64,000 nucleotides of DNA from Corinectria fuckeliana. Taxonomy: Eukaryota; Ascomycota; Sordariomycetes; Hypocreales; Nectriaceae. Shown here piece by piece: positions 45,159-56,444 of the stretch. The notes beneath the pieces were generated by a model that was given only the letters and a program-made list of their open reading frames with translations, ran no database searches and was not told the DNA's origin. A program made the position numbers and the translations under genes. Numbering within the stretch: position 1 is the first letter of the stretch; each line of letters starts with the position of its first letter. Where the stretch lies: positions 124,001 through 188,000 of the forward strand of contig WPDH01000082.1 of the NCBI GenBank assembly GCA_019137255.1, read 5' to 3'.

Positions 45159-46210
45159 GGTGCGACAAGGCATAGCTTGACGACTGTACGATACATGTTT
45201 GACTTACTGTGACGGTAGGGATGGAAGAGATTGATACGGCTTACAGCGGCCAGCACGACCTACACAGTTTGAACTTCCCGAATTTACTAGAGCTAAAGAT
45301 GGTTGCAATTATAGCCTTTGAATATTAAGCAAAATCAATACAATTGGTCTACAGGATTTTGCAGAGCTCTGTGTTATCGTGTGACTTATTAGCCTCGATA
45401 TCCTATTACATATAGTCTAAAGCTCCAGTAAAATAAACAAATCTCATCTGCTACCTTATGACAAGGACAGGTCCTGGATTCTTCATCTGCAGCAGGAATC
45501 GGTTAAGGCAACAGGTCGCCTAAATCTCTCCTGTGCACACACAGCTGCAAGTGATTCACTGCTAGCAGTACGCACGCTGTTTAACATGAACTTCTCCTTC
45601 TGCTAGGCTCTCTCTTCTCTCTGCCTTCAACCCCTGCATCTTCACTTCATCATATCCTCGGCTCTCCCTGCTTTCCCTCCTTTGCCCTGCCTCTCTCTCC
45701 AAGCATACCTTCGATCGCGGCTTTTCTAACATCCTCACAAGCATACCGCCGTCAAAGCACCTCGAGGCGCAACTTCGCTCCGTTTTCTTTGTTCCTCGTT
45801 CATTTCTGAAGTCTCCATCCTTTAGAGTTCTACAAGCAGTAAGTTGCTATCTGCACTCTCTTCCCACTCTCCCACTCCTCTCTCTCCTATCTATCCACCA
45901 TCTTATGCCATCCCTCATTGCTCCAGCATCTTAATGCTAATTCGTATCAGCGTTTCACCCCTTTACGAATTCGATCCTCATCTCGCCAAGCTGGGTGATC
46001 CGAACTATTCGGCCTTACTCGACTCGGCGCTCTAGCCTTACGCGATACATTCTTCAATCGAGTAAGCTTTTTTACGTGAATCTTTATATTATTTCTGTTC
46101 CGCCATTCTAAGCAAATAATCGCATCCTCCATCTCATTTCTGCCTTATTACATCATGTTTAATCCGTCTATCTATTCTCTAACCTTTCTTACTAGGCAAC
46201 CGATATTAAG
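45159..46210. other. intergenic / 5' leader of the RING-SNF2 gene
   Basis: 1.05 kb. From 45590 on it is rich in C/T with CTCTCTCT runs. GTAAGT-like and CTAG motifs near 45840 and 46190 hint at an intron in the 5' UTR. No gene seen. Confidence 0.4.
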
Positions 46211-49200
46211 ATGGAGGTGACACCGCCTAAAAGCGAAGAACCATGTCCTGCTAAGGATCGCGACCTTCGAGAGCATACGCGAAAGATCAAGACCGAAAAC
46301 GAGAACTTACTTATGATCTCGACATCAGTAACGTTCTACGAACCGAAGGCCCCAGTATCTAGGCTACCCCAGACTGCCACCGCCCACATCAAAACAGAAG
46401 ACAGTACAGAGCCGGCCTCCCGCTTAGAGATCACTGCTGAGCATGGTGCTGAGGAGTGTTCTGTTGATACTGATCCCGACATGAGCTCGTCAGAACTCTC
46501 TGATGCCCCTTCCCGGTACCCTTCTGATCCTGAATACTGCTCTAACTCAGCTCAGTCTTCCGAAGATGATGAGGACCAGGATGTAGACTGGCGGAAGTCG
46601 AAGTCTAACTTGAAACGGAACCTCGAAGAGCCAAAGAAGAAGAAGAAGCGAGTGTTTCCCAAGAACGCTCGAGAATACATCGCATTGCTCCATGAAAAGG
46701 AGGATGAGGCCGAAGAAACAAAGCGCAAGCGACAGGCAGTGGGTTCAGGCTCCCGGAAGTCGCAAAAGACTTCCAAAAAGAAGACCCAAAGGCAAAGCAG
46801 GACTCTACTGGACCAGATTGGCGGAAGTGAGGCTGGGGCCGAGGTTGACACTGACATGCCCATCCCAGACACTAACCTTTCTGCCATGCCGAGAATCGAG
46901 GCAAAGACACACGCAGCGCAATTCTCTCAGCTATTGAGGAGCATTCCTTCAGACTGCGATACAAGACACGCCAACACTCAGAAGAGAGACCTGAAGCAGG
47001 CCGTCAAGCTTTTCGGGCACAAGAAGGTCAAGGCTATCAACGGGCAGTGGCGTCTCAACGGTATGATCAGTGGGCTCAAGCCCCATCAGCAAAACGCATC
47101 AGCCTGGATGGTAAAGAGAGAGTTGGCACGTCATGAGCCATACGGTGGCCTTCTAGGTGATTCGATGGGCCTCGGAAAGACAGTCGTCAGCTTGAACACT
47201 GTCGTTGGCAATCCTCCCTCGGCTGAGGACATCGAGGAGTTCAGCGGGGTCACGTTGGTCGTTGTGCCAAACCGAGACGTCGCTAGACAATGGAAGACGG
47301 AGATCAGGAAGCACTGCATCTGTGATGGGAAACCCGTCTCTATCTACTCCAAAGAGGATATGAATGTAGATGATATAAAGAGCCAGTGGATATTGTAAGT
47401 CACGCCCTGGTAACCCTCGATGAATGGCACTAATAGGATCGTCAAGGATAACCACTTACTCGGACCTCATCAGCCAATTCTTGAGAAAGGATGAATTGAG
47501 AGAACTCAAGGAAAAATGGGACACTGACACCTGGTCTCTTGAGACTCAAATGAGAGCCAAGCTGGGTCCTCTCTTCCAGGTCGATTGGTATAGGGTCATT
47601 CTTGACGAGGCACATGCCATCAAGAACCACAACAGCACATGTACGTTCCATCTTCACCCTCAGAGGTCTCCGGCTAACAAGTGAAAGCTGCCAAATGCTG
47701 CTGGGAATTGCAGTCCAAGTTTCGCTGGGCCCTGACCGGCACTCCGCTGTCAAACAAGGCAGAAGGTATGTCTTATGGAGCCCCCATACGCCAGATTCCA
47801 TGAACCTTACACAAAATCCTTAGAGTTTTATCCGTACCTGAAGTTCCTCAGATGCGGGTTTACCGGGAGCCTCAGGGGCTACAAACACAGATACGTTTCT
47901 CAGGCAAGTTCCCTCCTGTCATGTGCAACGTCTGAGCCTGCTAATCGTTCTTGGCCATTACAGGACAGCACGGATGGAAACTTCGATGCCCTTGTTGGTC
48001 TCATCATGTACAGACGGTAGGTGCGCTCAGTCCTGAACTCTTCTCGGCTTACTCAAACAATTCAGGACCGAAGAGACCCCATTCCTAGGTCAGAAAATCA
48101 TCGATCTTCCAAAGAGTGAACAGCACGACCTTTGGATCCCTCTCTCGAGCGAGGAACATATCATCTTTGAGTATGTCATATCGCGTTCTCCATCACCCAT
48201 GAGCAGAACTTGATACTGACCCATCCTTCAGTGCCGTGGACGGCTACTACGAGCAGATGGTCGCAGAGCGCGAGGCGCAGCGGAAGAAGCAAAGTGGTGA
48301 CGAGAAGGAAGCGACAAACAAAGAGATCACCTTGCTTCAACTGGGTCGGTGCCAGCGCTTACGTCAAGCGGTGTCGCACCCGTTCAACCTGGAAAAGATG
48401 TTTCAAGAGAACCTCAACAGGGAGAGTATCGCGGCAATGAAGTCCGACCTCAGCGCTGAAGTGCGGGCCCCCATCACTCAACAACTCCGCGAAGGAGAAA
48501 GCTTCACTGGTGGGCTCTCGAAGTACGATCGGGGCTTACAGCGCCTGGAGTCGATGGCTCCTTGTGCTCTCAAGGGAAGCTTTGATATGGAGGCCTTGCT
48601 GACTCTAGTGGGGAACGAGCACTCACTCAAGGATGTTTCCTGCACTGGGTGTGTTGTGGAAAAGCCACCAATTATTCCAGTTCAGGCAGCCAACGTGAGT
48701 TTCTTGCACGGCTCGGCTACGGTTGAAGAAGCAAGTTTGTTGACCGAAATAGTGCGAGCACATTTACTGCCAGAAATGTCTTTGGTGGGGGAGGTCCCTT
48801 GGCATCTACGAGAAGGTCAGTCCATCATCGCACTACCCAAGCGCTCGTTTCTGATACCTTTACAGACTCACAAGTGCCAAGCTCCTGGTTGCTCGGCGAA
48901 ACTCGAAGCTGGCGATAGGAAATTTACCCTGGCCGATATTCAGCATGAGGCCGAGAAGGACAAAAGCTTTAAAGAGGCAGGCCGAGACAGCAACGGTGTG
49001 CAACTGACGCGCAAGCTAGACGAGAACGCCTTCTTCGTGGCTTCGTGCCGTGAAGGTACGGGCGTCAGTCTGCCGCCAAGCTCCAAGTTGACTGCCACGA
49101 TGGCTGTGATCATGACCTGGCTGGGGGAAGCTCCAGACGACAAAATCATTGGTAGATCTCCACATATCCCTGCTTCTCGATGTTTGCTAACAGACCAATT

Positions 49201-49855
49201 AGTTTTCACTGAATACATTATGACTGCAAAAGCCCTAGGTCGAATGCTGGGAATGGCGGGGCTCAACTTCCTGTACTACAATGGATCAGTCAAAGGGCAT
49301 CATCACAAAGCCAATGCGCTCAAGGAATTTCAAGAAAGCCCTAAGCAGAAGATCTTGGTGGGTTTCTCCATGAAGTATTATGCATTACAAGTCAGGCTAA
49401 TAGCATGATAGCTCGCAACAATGAAATGCGGTGGGCAGTCGCTGAACCTCACAGTAGCCAACAGAGTCATAATTATCGATCCGTGGTGGAACAAGACTCA
49501 AGAGGAGCAGGCTTTTGGTCGGGTCCTTCGAATGGGCCAGACCAAGACGTCATATCTCGTCCGGGTATTGACCGAGGAAGGAATTGACCAGAAATTGACG
49601 GAGCTGCAGGACAGCAAATCGGCCATCGTTGATCGGGCGCTACAAGATGATGGGCATGTTCCCGCTCCGCTCAGCCAGGCACAACTCAAAGATCTCTTTT
49701 CGCCAAGACAGGAGGAGGAAAAGCCATCTTCAGGTCGAAAGTCAGCCTTCCAGACGTTGCAAGATGATGGGGACATTCCGGCTGGCCTCAGCGAGCAACA
49801 ACTCAAAGCTTTCTTTCCGGCCAAAGCGCGGAAGAAGCCATCTTCAGGCCGATAG
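46211..49855 (+). CDS. RING-finger SNF2-family ATPase (Rad5/Rad16/Uls1-like)
   Basis: Probable DNA translocase and E3 ligase of the Rad5-Rad16-Uls1 group. Eleven exons: 46211-47394, 47447-47640, 47688-47765, 47824-47903, 47964-48016, 48066-48170, 48232-48694, 48753-48815, 48866-49151, 49203-49357, 49412-49855; 1,034 residues. The first 260 residues are charged and disordered. P-loop GDSMGLGKTVVSL, ITTYSDL, Walker B LDEAHAIKN, ALTGTPLSNKAE. A RING lies between the lobes: CTGC, then CEHIYCQKC across an intron, then CQAPGC. The C-lobe has VFTEYIMTAKAL, KCGGQSLNLTVANRVIIIDP and QEEQAFGRVLRMGQ. The exon 4/5 intron has a GC donor (GCAAGT). The end carries two 39-residue repeats. Which named member it matches is uncertain. 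Confidence 0.85.
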
Positions 49856-50772
49856 AAGGCTACCAAAGCTGAAAAGGTGAAGTCTTGAGTACTCACTATC
49901 CCAGCTCATACTCTGGGGGTTGAGGTTTAGAGCTTACTGGGCATGATTGTTTTTTTCTTGGCGGGGTTTCGCCTTCGGCTTCTAATTCTACCAATTTTTG
50001 CTTGGGAAAGGGGAGGTCTGGGAAAAGTGGATGGATGCATTGTCTTGAAGTTTTGGCGCGGTAGGATGAGACAGAGGACCAAGGAGTCACTGCAATATTG
50101 GGCCAAATATCAGGATCCTCCACCGCTTAGCTATCCAAGTTCACAGATATGGAATCAAAGTCTTGCTCTACTCAATTTTACAATACGAACGTAGTGAATC
50201 TACTCCCGAAAGTGTGACTGATAGCCTTGAACATTGGGAGTAGTGCACCCCCCTGCTTACCCCCTAAAGAGAGAGATCACTCAGACAGATTCGGAACGCA
50301 ACACAGCTAGAACTCTTGACTACGGGATGGACCAGTGAGGTCTACATAACTACAAGTTTAGCAAGGATGATATGTCACCTTTTCATACCCCTCACTCAGC
50401 CGCAGGTAGGATTGGGCCAAAAGCAAGGAACTTGATCTTCTAACCGGGAGACCGCCAGCCACAAACCCGCACGCTGAAAATTGCTTGGATAAAGCTCTTG
50501 CTCCAACTCCATCGAATTTGACAGCTCACCCGGTTAGCTAATGCTAGCGCATCTGTGGCGAGAGCTTACTGGTTGCGGGAAGTTGACTAGCTGGAGGTGC
50601 CGGAGGTGTTGGTCGCGAGGTAGGACAAGATATCAGCTTCAAGCAAGGGTATGAAGCCAGACTTGCCGAGAGAGATCAGGTTCTGTTCAGAAATACCATC
50701 TACGCACTTCTCCTTTGATGCTCTGTAGTTCCTCACTTCCTCTCCCACACACGACTTGAAAGCCCTATCACC
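49856..50772. other. intergenic region
   Basis: 917 bp between two genes on the + strand. No RNA or gene recognised; it should contain the SNF2 terminator and the promoter of the Cys-rich protein gene. Confidence 0.5.
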
Positions 50773-52317
50773 ATGTACGACTACGACCCCATCTACACGC
50801 TCGGCCTTGACTGTCCCGAGGGCGGCGCCTTCTACATCTGCTCAACTAAGCCGACGCGCTTCATCGGCTGCTGCCGAACGAACCCGTGTGAGACGGCCTA
50901 CGGTCTGTGTCCCGACAAGGACCTTGGGCCCGCGACGTTCGACGCGCACGCCGTCGCCGCGGTCCCCGGGCAGGCTTGCATCAGCGACAACTCCCAGGTC
51001 GACTGGTACACCTGCGCCGGGACGAGGCCGCCGTTCCTCGGGTGCTGCGCGGTCGATGCCTGCGAGGAGGGGAGCTGTCCGCGACAGGCGCTTCGGGCGG
51101 CGCGGTTGAGTGGTGTCGAGTCGGATGCCGACCGGTTCCTAGATGGCGATGGCGGCACGAGTACAACGGCATCCTCGTTGTCTTACACGACGGCATCCTC
51201 GCTGACTTGTTCGACGGCATCTTCGTTGACTTATACGACAATGACGACGATGACGACCAAGACTTCGGCTTCCTTTTCAGCCATGGCCACTGCAGATATG
51301 GAGAGACCCTGTCCTAAAGAACACCACGGCCGGTCGCTGTCCCCAGGGCAGATTGCTGGCATAGTCCTAGGCTCACTGGTCATCCTTCTTGGAGTTAGCT
51401 ACTGCTGCCTCCGCTCCCTCTATATTAAAGCCAGGGTGAAGCTTCAGAAGGAGAGTAAAGCCCAGGAAGCTCGGGAAGCTGCTCGAGCCAGCAACTTGCC
51501 CGTTGAAGCCGACCAGTCGCCCTTGCAGCAACAGGTCCAACAGCAAGACCATGGCTCTCAGTCGAGCGTCCGTACGCAGCCAGCACTGGTCAGCGACTCT
51601 TCCCAGCGTCCGCCGTTCTTTCAGCAAGATCCTAGCATGCTCCCGGCCCAGGTCACCCCCGACCCTGGGTCTTCTACCTATGCACGCAGATTGCGACGCC
51701 AAAGCACCGACATGTCTTTCACGCCGATTCGACGAAGCACATCGATACAGCGCCCTGAGACAGGGCAGCAACCGTCGGACAACAGAACTGGCTCCCAGTC
51801 GAATGTCTCTCCTCTGCCGAGGAAACCCCTTCGGCGGTACCGGCACTTTCAGCAAGACCCTTCTACGCTCCAGGAATCGAGTGCCGTCCGACCTAGATCT
51901 TCTGCCGGGCAAAGGGCTTCGCCAGGCTCGAGCGCCAACACATCCTGGCCATCGAACCAGCAACCCGCGGCGATGCCGTCCCCACCGGGGCGTGCGATAA
52001 GGTCCGAGCCAGATCAGTTAATCAAGAATCTCCAGGAGTTTCAACAAGGCCGTTCCGGGACTCAGAGCTCAGCTCCCGCTGGCGACCGTGCTCCATCACG
52101 CGAGAGTACCCCCGATTCCTTTGTATCGTTCCAGCGCGACGAACCGGTGGAGTCCCGACCAAAGTCTGCGACGGAGTCGAAGAGAGCGTCGCTGCGGTCG
52201 AAGATTTCCAAGCACGGGATGCGACCGAGAGGCAAAAGGGCCTCAGAACCACCGGGGAAAGGGAAGCCGGAGGATGCACTTGCGAGAGATGAAGGATACC
52301 GAAGTGTGTATTTCTAG
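50773..52317 (+). CDS. Cys-rich single-pass membrane protein with disordered tail
   Basis: Unknown function; resembles fungal cell-surface sensor-like proteins. One exon, 514 residues. Two Cys-rich modules (residues about 14-46 and 67-102) each contain a Tyr-x-Cys element followed by GCC: FYICSTKPTRFIGCC with CETAYGLCP, and WYTCAGTRPPFLGCC with CEEGSCP. A Ser/Thr-rich stalk of about 60 residues with TASSL repeats follows, then one membrane helix (GQIAGIVLGSLVILLGVSYC) near 196-217 and a long Pro/Ser/Arg-rich tail. FQQDPS occurs twice in the tail, in PPFFQQDPSML and RHFQQDPSTL. There is no N-terminal signal peptide, so the Cys-rich part would need the single helix to export it. The ATG is the first in frame after the leader. 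Confidence 0.75.
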   Translation: MYDYDPIYTLGLDCPEGGAFYICSTKPTRFIGCCRTNPCETAYGLCPDKDLGPATFDAHAVAAVPGQACISDNSQVDWYTCAGTRPPFLGCCAVDACEEGSCPRQALRAARLSGVESDADRFLDGDGGTSTTASSLSYTTASSLTCSTASSLTYTTMTTMTTKTSASFSAMATADMERPCPKEHHGRSLSPGQIAGIVLGSLVILLGVSYCCLRSLYIKARVKLQKESKAQEAREAARASNLPVEADQSPLQQQVQQQDHGSQSSVRTQPALVSDSSQRPPFFQQDPSMLPAQVTPDPGSSTYARRLRRQSTDMSFTPIRRSTSIQRPETGQQPSDNRTGSQSNVSPLPRKPLRRYRHFQQDPSTLQESSAVRPRSSAGQRASPGSSANTSWPSNQQPAAMPSPPGRAIRSEPDQLIKNLQEFQQGRSGTQSSAPAGDRAPSRESTPDSFVSFQRDEPVESRPKSATESKRASLRSKISKHGMRPRGKRASEPPGKGKPEDALARDEGYRSVYF

Positions 52318-53105
52318 TCGGGATGATATTGGATGTAAGTGTGTTGGCTATGCACGAACCCTGCGAGTGCCCCAGATGGAGAGACGGTCGCTTACTTCAA
52401 AGCTCAAGCGGATTCGCATGGCGGACAACATGTTGGAAGCTTTCGACGGTCTTGTATTGTGCATGATGGGGAATCTATTCGCTTGACCTCTGGGGAGTGA
52501 TTGCAGTAGGTAGTTTGTTAGCCCTCAACAGTCCCCGGAATGAATCAAGGTGCATTGTTTAAGGCATGAAGCTCAACTCCGGCGGGCGTTGACATCAGCT
52601 TTGCTTTGACTCTTGGTGAGAGATCGCAAAGGCATAGATACATAGAACCAGCACAACAAGGATGCGATGGCATAAAGACTGGCTTGGCTGGTGCTTTCGC
52701 CATTGCCGGCGAACAAGCATTGGGCGGGTGGGCTTTGATGCGAGGTCTTCCAATCGGGTAGTTACTTTGCACGGATGCAGATGCACTGGCTCGGATTGAT
52801 TGCGATGTGACGTGCGCCATTTTTAAAAAGCAAAACACAAGCAAACTTAAGCAAACCAACATGAACAAGTTGGTATGTACTATGCATGTACTGTACAGGG
52901 CGATCCAAGCAAGGTCCAGGCTTTGCTAGACCCCGCCCGACTCAGGGCTCATATTCTGGTTAGGGCCGCGATGGACGGATCTAATGGGTTTTACCACACA
53001 GGTAGTATAGAGAGGACCGAAGGGATTTGTGACGGGGGAACTCCCCTGATACTGAGAGTGTTGGTTGAAGAAAGGGAGAGAGAGAGAGATTATATTAGAC
53101 AACCC

Positions 53106-53190
53106 GGAGACGGAGACGGAGATGGAGATGGAGTCGGAGATGGAGACGGAGATGGGCGCGGAGATGGGCACGGGGATGGACATGAAATAA
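53106..53190. repeat. GGAGAY hexamer minisatellite
   Basis: About 14 imperfect units of GGAGAC, GGAGAT and GGGCAC type in tandem, followed by GGACAT variants to about 53210. Confidence 0.9.
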
Positions 53191-54378
53191 GGAGATACGG
53201 ACATGGACATGGTAAACATTTCAACTGTCGCATCACCCGGCCGGGAGCGAGTGGGGTCAAGCCATGCGAGATTGCTGGTGGACATATGCTCAAAGACGCG
53301 GGATCTCCTGACGTCGTGTGATGCAGCAGCAATTGCGGGACTGGCAAACACACAGTGGAAATATCAGTAGGAACAACCAACAGGCGTAGAAACAGCCAAC
53401 AGAGAAGACAAGACAAGACAGGTCAGGCCACACATTGCGGGATAAAGCCACGAGGCGAGGAATCTACCTGGGTGGTAGGCAGATGACAGGATGGCTGCAA
53501 CCCTTCGAGGTGACAGAAAGCTTCTAGAAAATGTCAGTAGAGTAAGCAAGAAAGCAACCGGGCGATCCTCCTGGCGCACTAATGGGTCTACAGCACCACT
53601 TCGTACAGGCTACTTGTAGATACTGAGATACTGTACTGTGAGGACCCCCCCCCCCCTTGCATTCATCATGGCATCCTGGGTCTGAAACGGCACGACAGGG
53701 CTGGCCGATTTGTCGGGAGACGAGGCGAGGGGCCGCCAGATAGAGGAAAAGGTGTCCCAGGTACATAGGCCTACTATGTACAAATCGACGTGGGCGTTGA
53801 GAACTCAGGGGTGGCGCTGGCTGCACTCTAACGCCCCGGGCGGAGAGGCATAGACGGACGTTGGGACCAACGGCAACGACGTTACAGTGACGTGGCTGAC
53901 GCACCGGCGTGTGTGTTTGGTTTGGGTTGTGTGTGCTTGGACGTGATCGACGGTGGGATTAGACGGAACCAACGGATGGCTGCAATTACATACTGGACGT
54001 CGTGCTACATACACGGTACGTACTGCACCGATGGCGGCCATGGTGGATATTCGCTGCGATCGGATGCATCTCCAGGACAGTCCAGTAGGTAGTTAAGTAG
54101 TCAAGTAGATACCTAGTCTGTGTACTCAATCAGCGTTGGCGTGGCTGATGAGCGAGCGCACTACATATTATGTAGTGAGGCCGGGCGCCCACACTAGCAA
54201 TGACCATCACCATGGCCACGATGGATGCATGGATGATGGCTGGTCTGTGGGCTGTGGTAGCTCCGGGCGTAGGGATCTAGGGGGGAAGCCGAGCAAGTCC
54301 CCGGCTCCTTGTCCACGTTTAGTTAAGTTAATTAGGCCCTTGCTTGATGAGGACCCCAGTTGCCCAGGTCCCGTCCAC

Positions 54379-54452
54379 TGTCTGTCTGTGTCTGTGTCTG
54401 TCTCTCTGCCTCTCTCTCTCTCTGTCTCTCTGTCTCTCTGTCTCTCTCTGTC
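54379..54452. repeat. CT/TGTC microsatellite
   Basis: About 74 bp made of CTGT and CTCT units on the + strand. No gene overlaps it. Confidence 0.9.
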
Positions 54453-56324
54453 AAGGTAATGTCCCGGGAACGATGTTCCAGATGAATGACTCTCCGGCCC
54501 ACCCTGGCTTTACTATGTACTACATACTCCGTAGTATGTAGTTGTCTTTCTCCAGCTCCTGTCACCCTGTGTGCTGCGTTGTGTCAGCGTACTTGGTCTA
54601 TGTACTACGTAGCACTGCGCCGCGTCAGTGTGTGCATCGCGGCCGGGGATCCGTTGGTAGACTAGTTCCCCTCTTGGCCTCTTCTACTCTAGATCACAGA
54701 CAAACCCTCCATTCTTCAATGACCCTCCATCCGCCCACCGAAACATCCAGTACAGAGTAGTAAACAACCCGCGAGAACAGGACGAGCCGGGCAATCGCTG
54801 CATATATCGAGATGTGCCAGTCCCGTTGTTTGCTTGTTCATTCGTACAACTTGCTTTTTTTTTTTTGGGAGGCGCGCCAGATCGACCAGTCTAGTGGAAC
54901 ATTTCCCGACCGTGTGCTCCTGGTACGAATGGATACTACGTACAAAAAGTCTACACCATGTACATACAGCCTGTGTTGTTGTTCAACCAACAGCAAGAGT
55001 ACCTAGTACGGTGCCGGCAGTTCCCATCTGCCAAGCGGACAGAAAGAAGAAGGAAAAGGAAAAGCCAAGACCAAACCAAACTGCAGTCAGCAGTCTGCGC
55101 AACACTGCCAAACAGAAAGGCATGGCCGGGCCATGTTCTCCATGGTACCAAAACTCCATAGCCTGCTTGCCACGCTCAACATACTCAGTAGAGGTACCGA
55201 GTACCTAGTAGTAGGTAATTATTCTACGTACTACCTTGACTAGCCCTGGATTGGAAGCCCGCCCGTCGCCTCTTCTTCAGCCGCCTCTGCACCGACCCGC
55301 ACGCCTGGTTTGGCTACGCTGGCTAATCGGAACCTGGCCCAGCGTGGATGTGTCCGTTCAGGGGGGCGGGCAAGGGCCGAACGAAGCCATCTCGATAATT
55401 TAGTCTGTCTCTTCAGCCAGCCCGGGCCGGGACCTTGTCTTGTCTTGTCCCTAGTATGTAGAGCCCTGAGGTTTTTCAAACTGGAGTCCCAATGCACTCT
55501 CTTGCATTCTGCATTACCTGCTTTGTACGCACCGGTAGTAGTACCCTTAGTACTAGGCTACGATAGTGGTCTCTAGTCTCCAGGTCTGTCATGCATCCTG
55601 CATCCTGCAAGCCCTCAACTCGCCTCCTCCTCTCCTCTCCTCTTCTCCCTGTCCCCTTGTCATGTTCCTCTCCGTCCTCCAGTGACGATGGATCTGGCCC
55701 GCCCCCGCAAGCTCGTAGCGTTGCGCTGGCGGGCAGATGGCCACCCTGTCGACGAGCCGGCCACCCATGCTTGGAGCTTGGAGCGAGTCAGTTCAACCCT
55801 ACCAGCAGCCACCGGTTCTCCAAGGGCAAGTAATTAGCGCCTGGTCTCTTGGGCGATCGTGGGCTCTTTGGCCGTGGCCCTCTCGGGTGTCTTCCCTTTC
55901 GTTGGTTCATTCTTCCTATCGCTCGCTATACTACGTATGTACGAAATAGACCGACCACCACGGCCCCTCGCCCCCCCCCTTCCGAGCTGCTGGTTTATGT
56001 AGTATTAGTATTAGTCTGTGCCTGGGCTGGGTCTGCCGTTCTGAAATCCGAGGGTTGCTTCCTTCAATCTCCAGTCTTGAATCTTTCTATCTTCTCCTTC
56101 GCGACTCTCTCTCTCTCTCCCTCTCTTGCGACTCTCGACTTGACCCGCGCCGCGGCCTTGTTCGCGACTCGACTACTTCGTACCGTGTTACCCATGCGGC
56201 ATCATGACCATCACCAACTAATCGCAATCCCATCCGTCGCATCGCATAGTTAGTTGCACTCTGGTTCTCGGCATTGGGTCTTGGCCGCTACCGCCGCCAT
56301 TCAGTCCTACTTGTCGCACCCATC

Positions 56325-56359
56325 ACCAACCAACCAACCAACCAACCAACCAACCAACC
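56325..56359. repeat. (CCAA)n tetramer repeat in the RGS-LOV leader
   Basis: About eight copies of ACCA, 85 bp before the photoreceptor start codon, probably in its 5' UTR. Confidence 0.9.
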
Positions 56360-56444
56360 TCACACCCACCGTCTTGGACTCGTCCCGTCCCGTCCCCATT
56401 CCGCTCAACTCTAAATTAAACAGTTGAGACAACCTCTCTCTACA

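Larger units (their letters stand above)
52318..56444. other. 4.1-kb gene-poor stretch upstream of the RGS-LOV gene
   Basis: No gene could be supported. It holds a hexamer minisatellite, a CT/GT tract, poly-C and poly-T runs, and many TACGTA/GTAGTA-like palindromic bits between 54000 and 55300. The last 500 bp are C/T-rich with a CCAA tetramer run close to the photoreceptor start. A large regulatory region or long 5' UTR is likely. A 107-codon frame on the - strand at 52545-52868 begins hydrophobic but has no other support. Confidence 0.5.

Noticed and set aside
52545..52868. 107-codon minus-strand frame with a hydrophobic start, possible small secreted protein
   Set aside because: Only the first 20 residues look signal-like; the rest has no cysteine pattern, splice sites or promoter signal.
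52875..53321. 148-codon frame with Gly-Asp repeats
   Set aside because: The repeats come from the GGAGAY minisatellite read in frame; no other evidence of coding.
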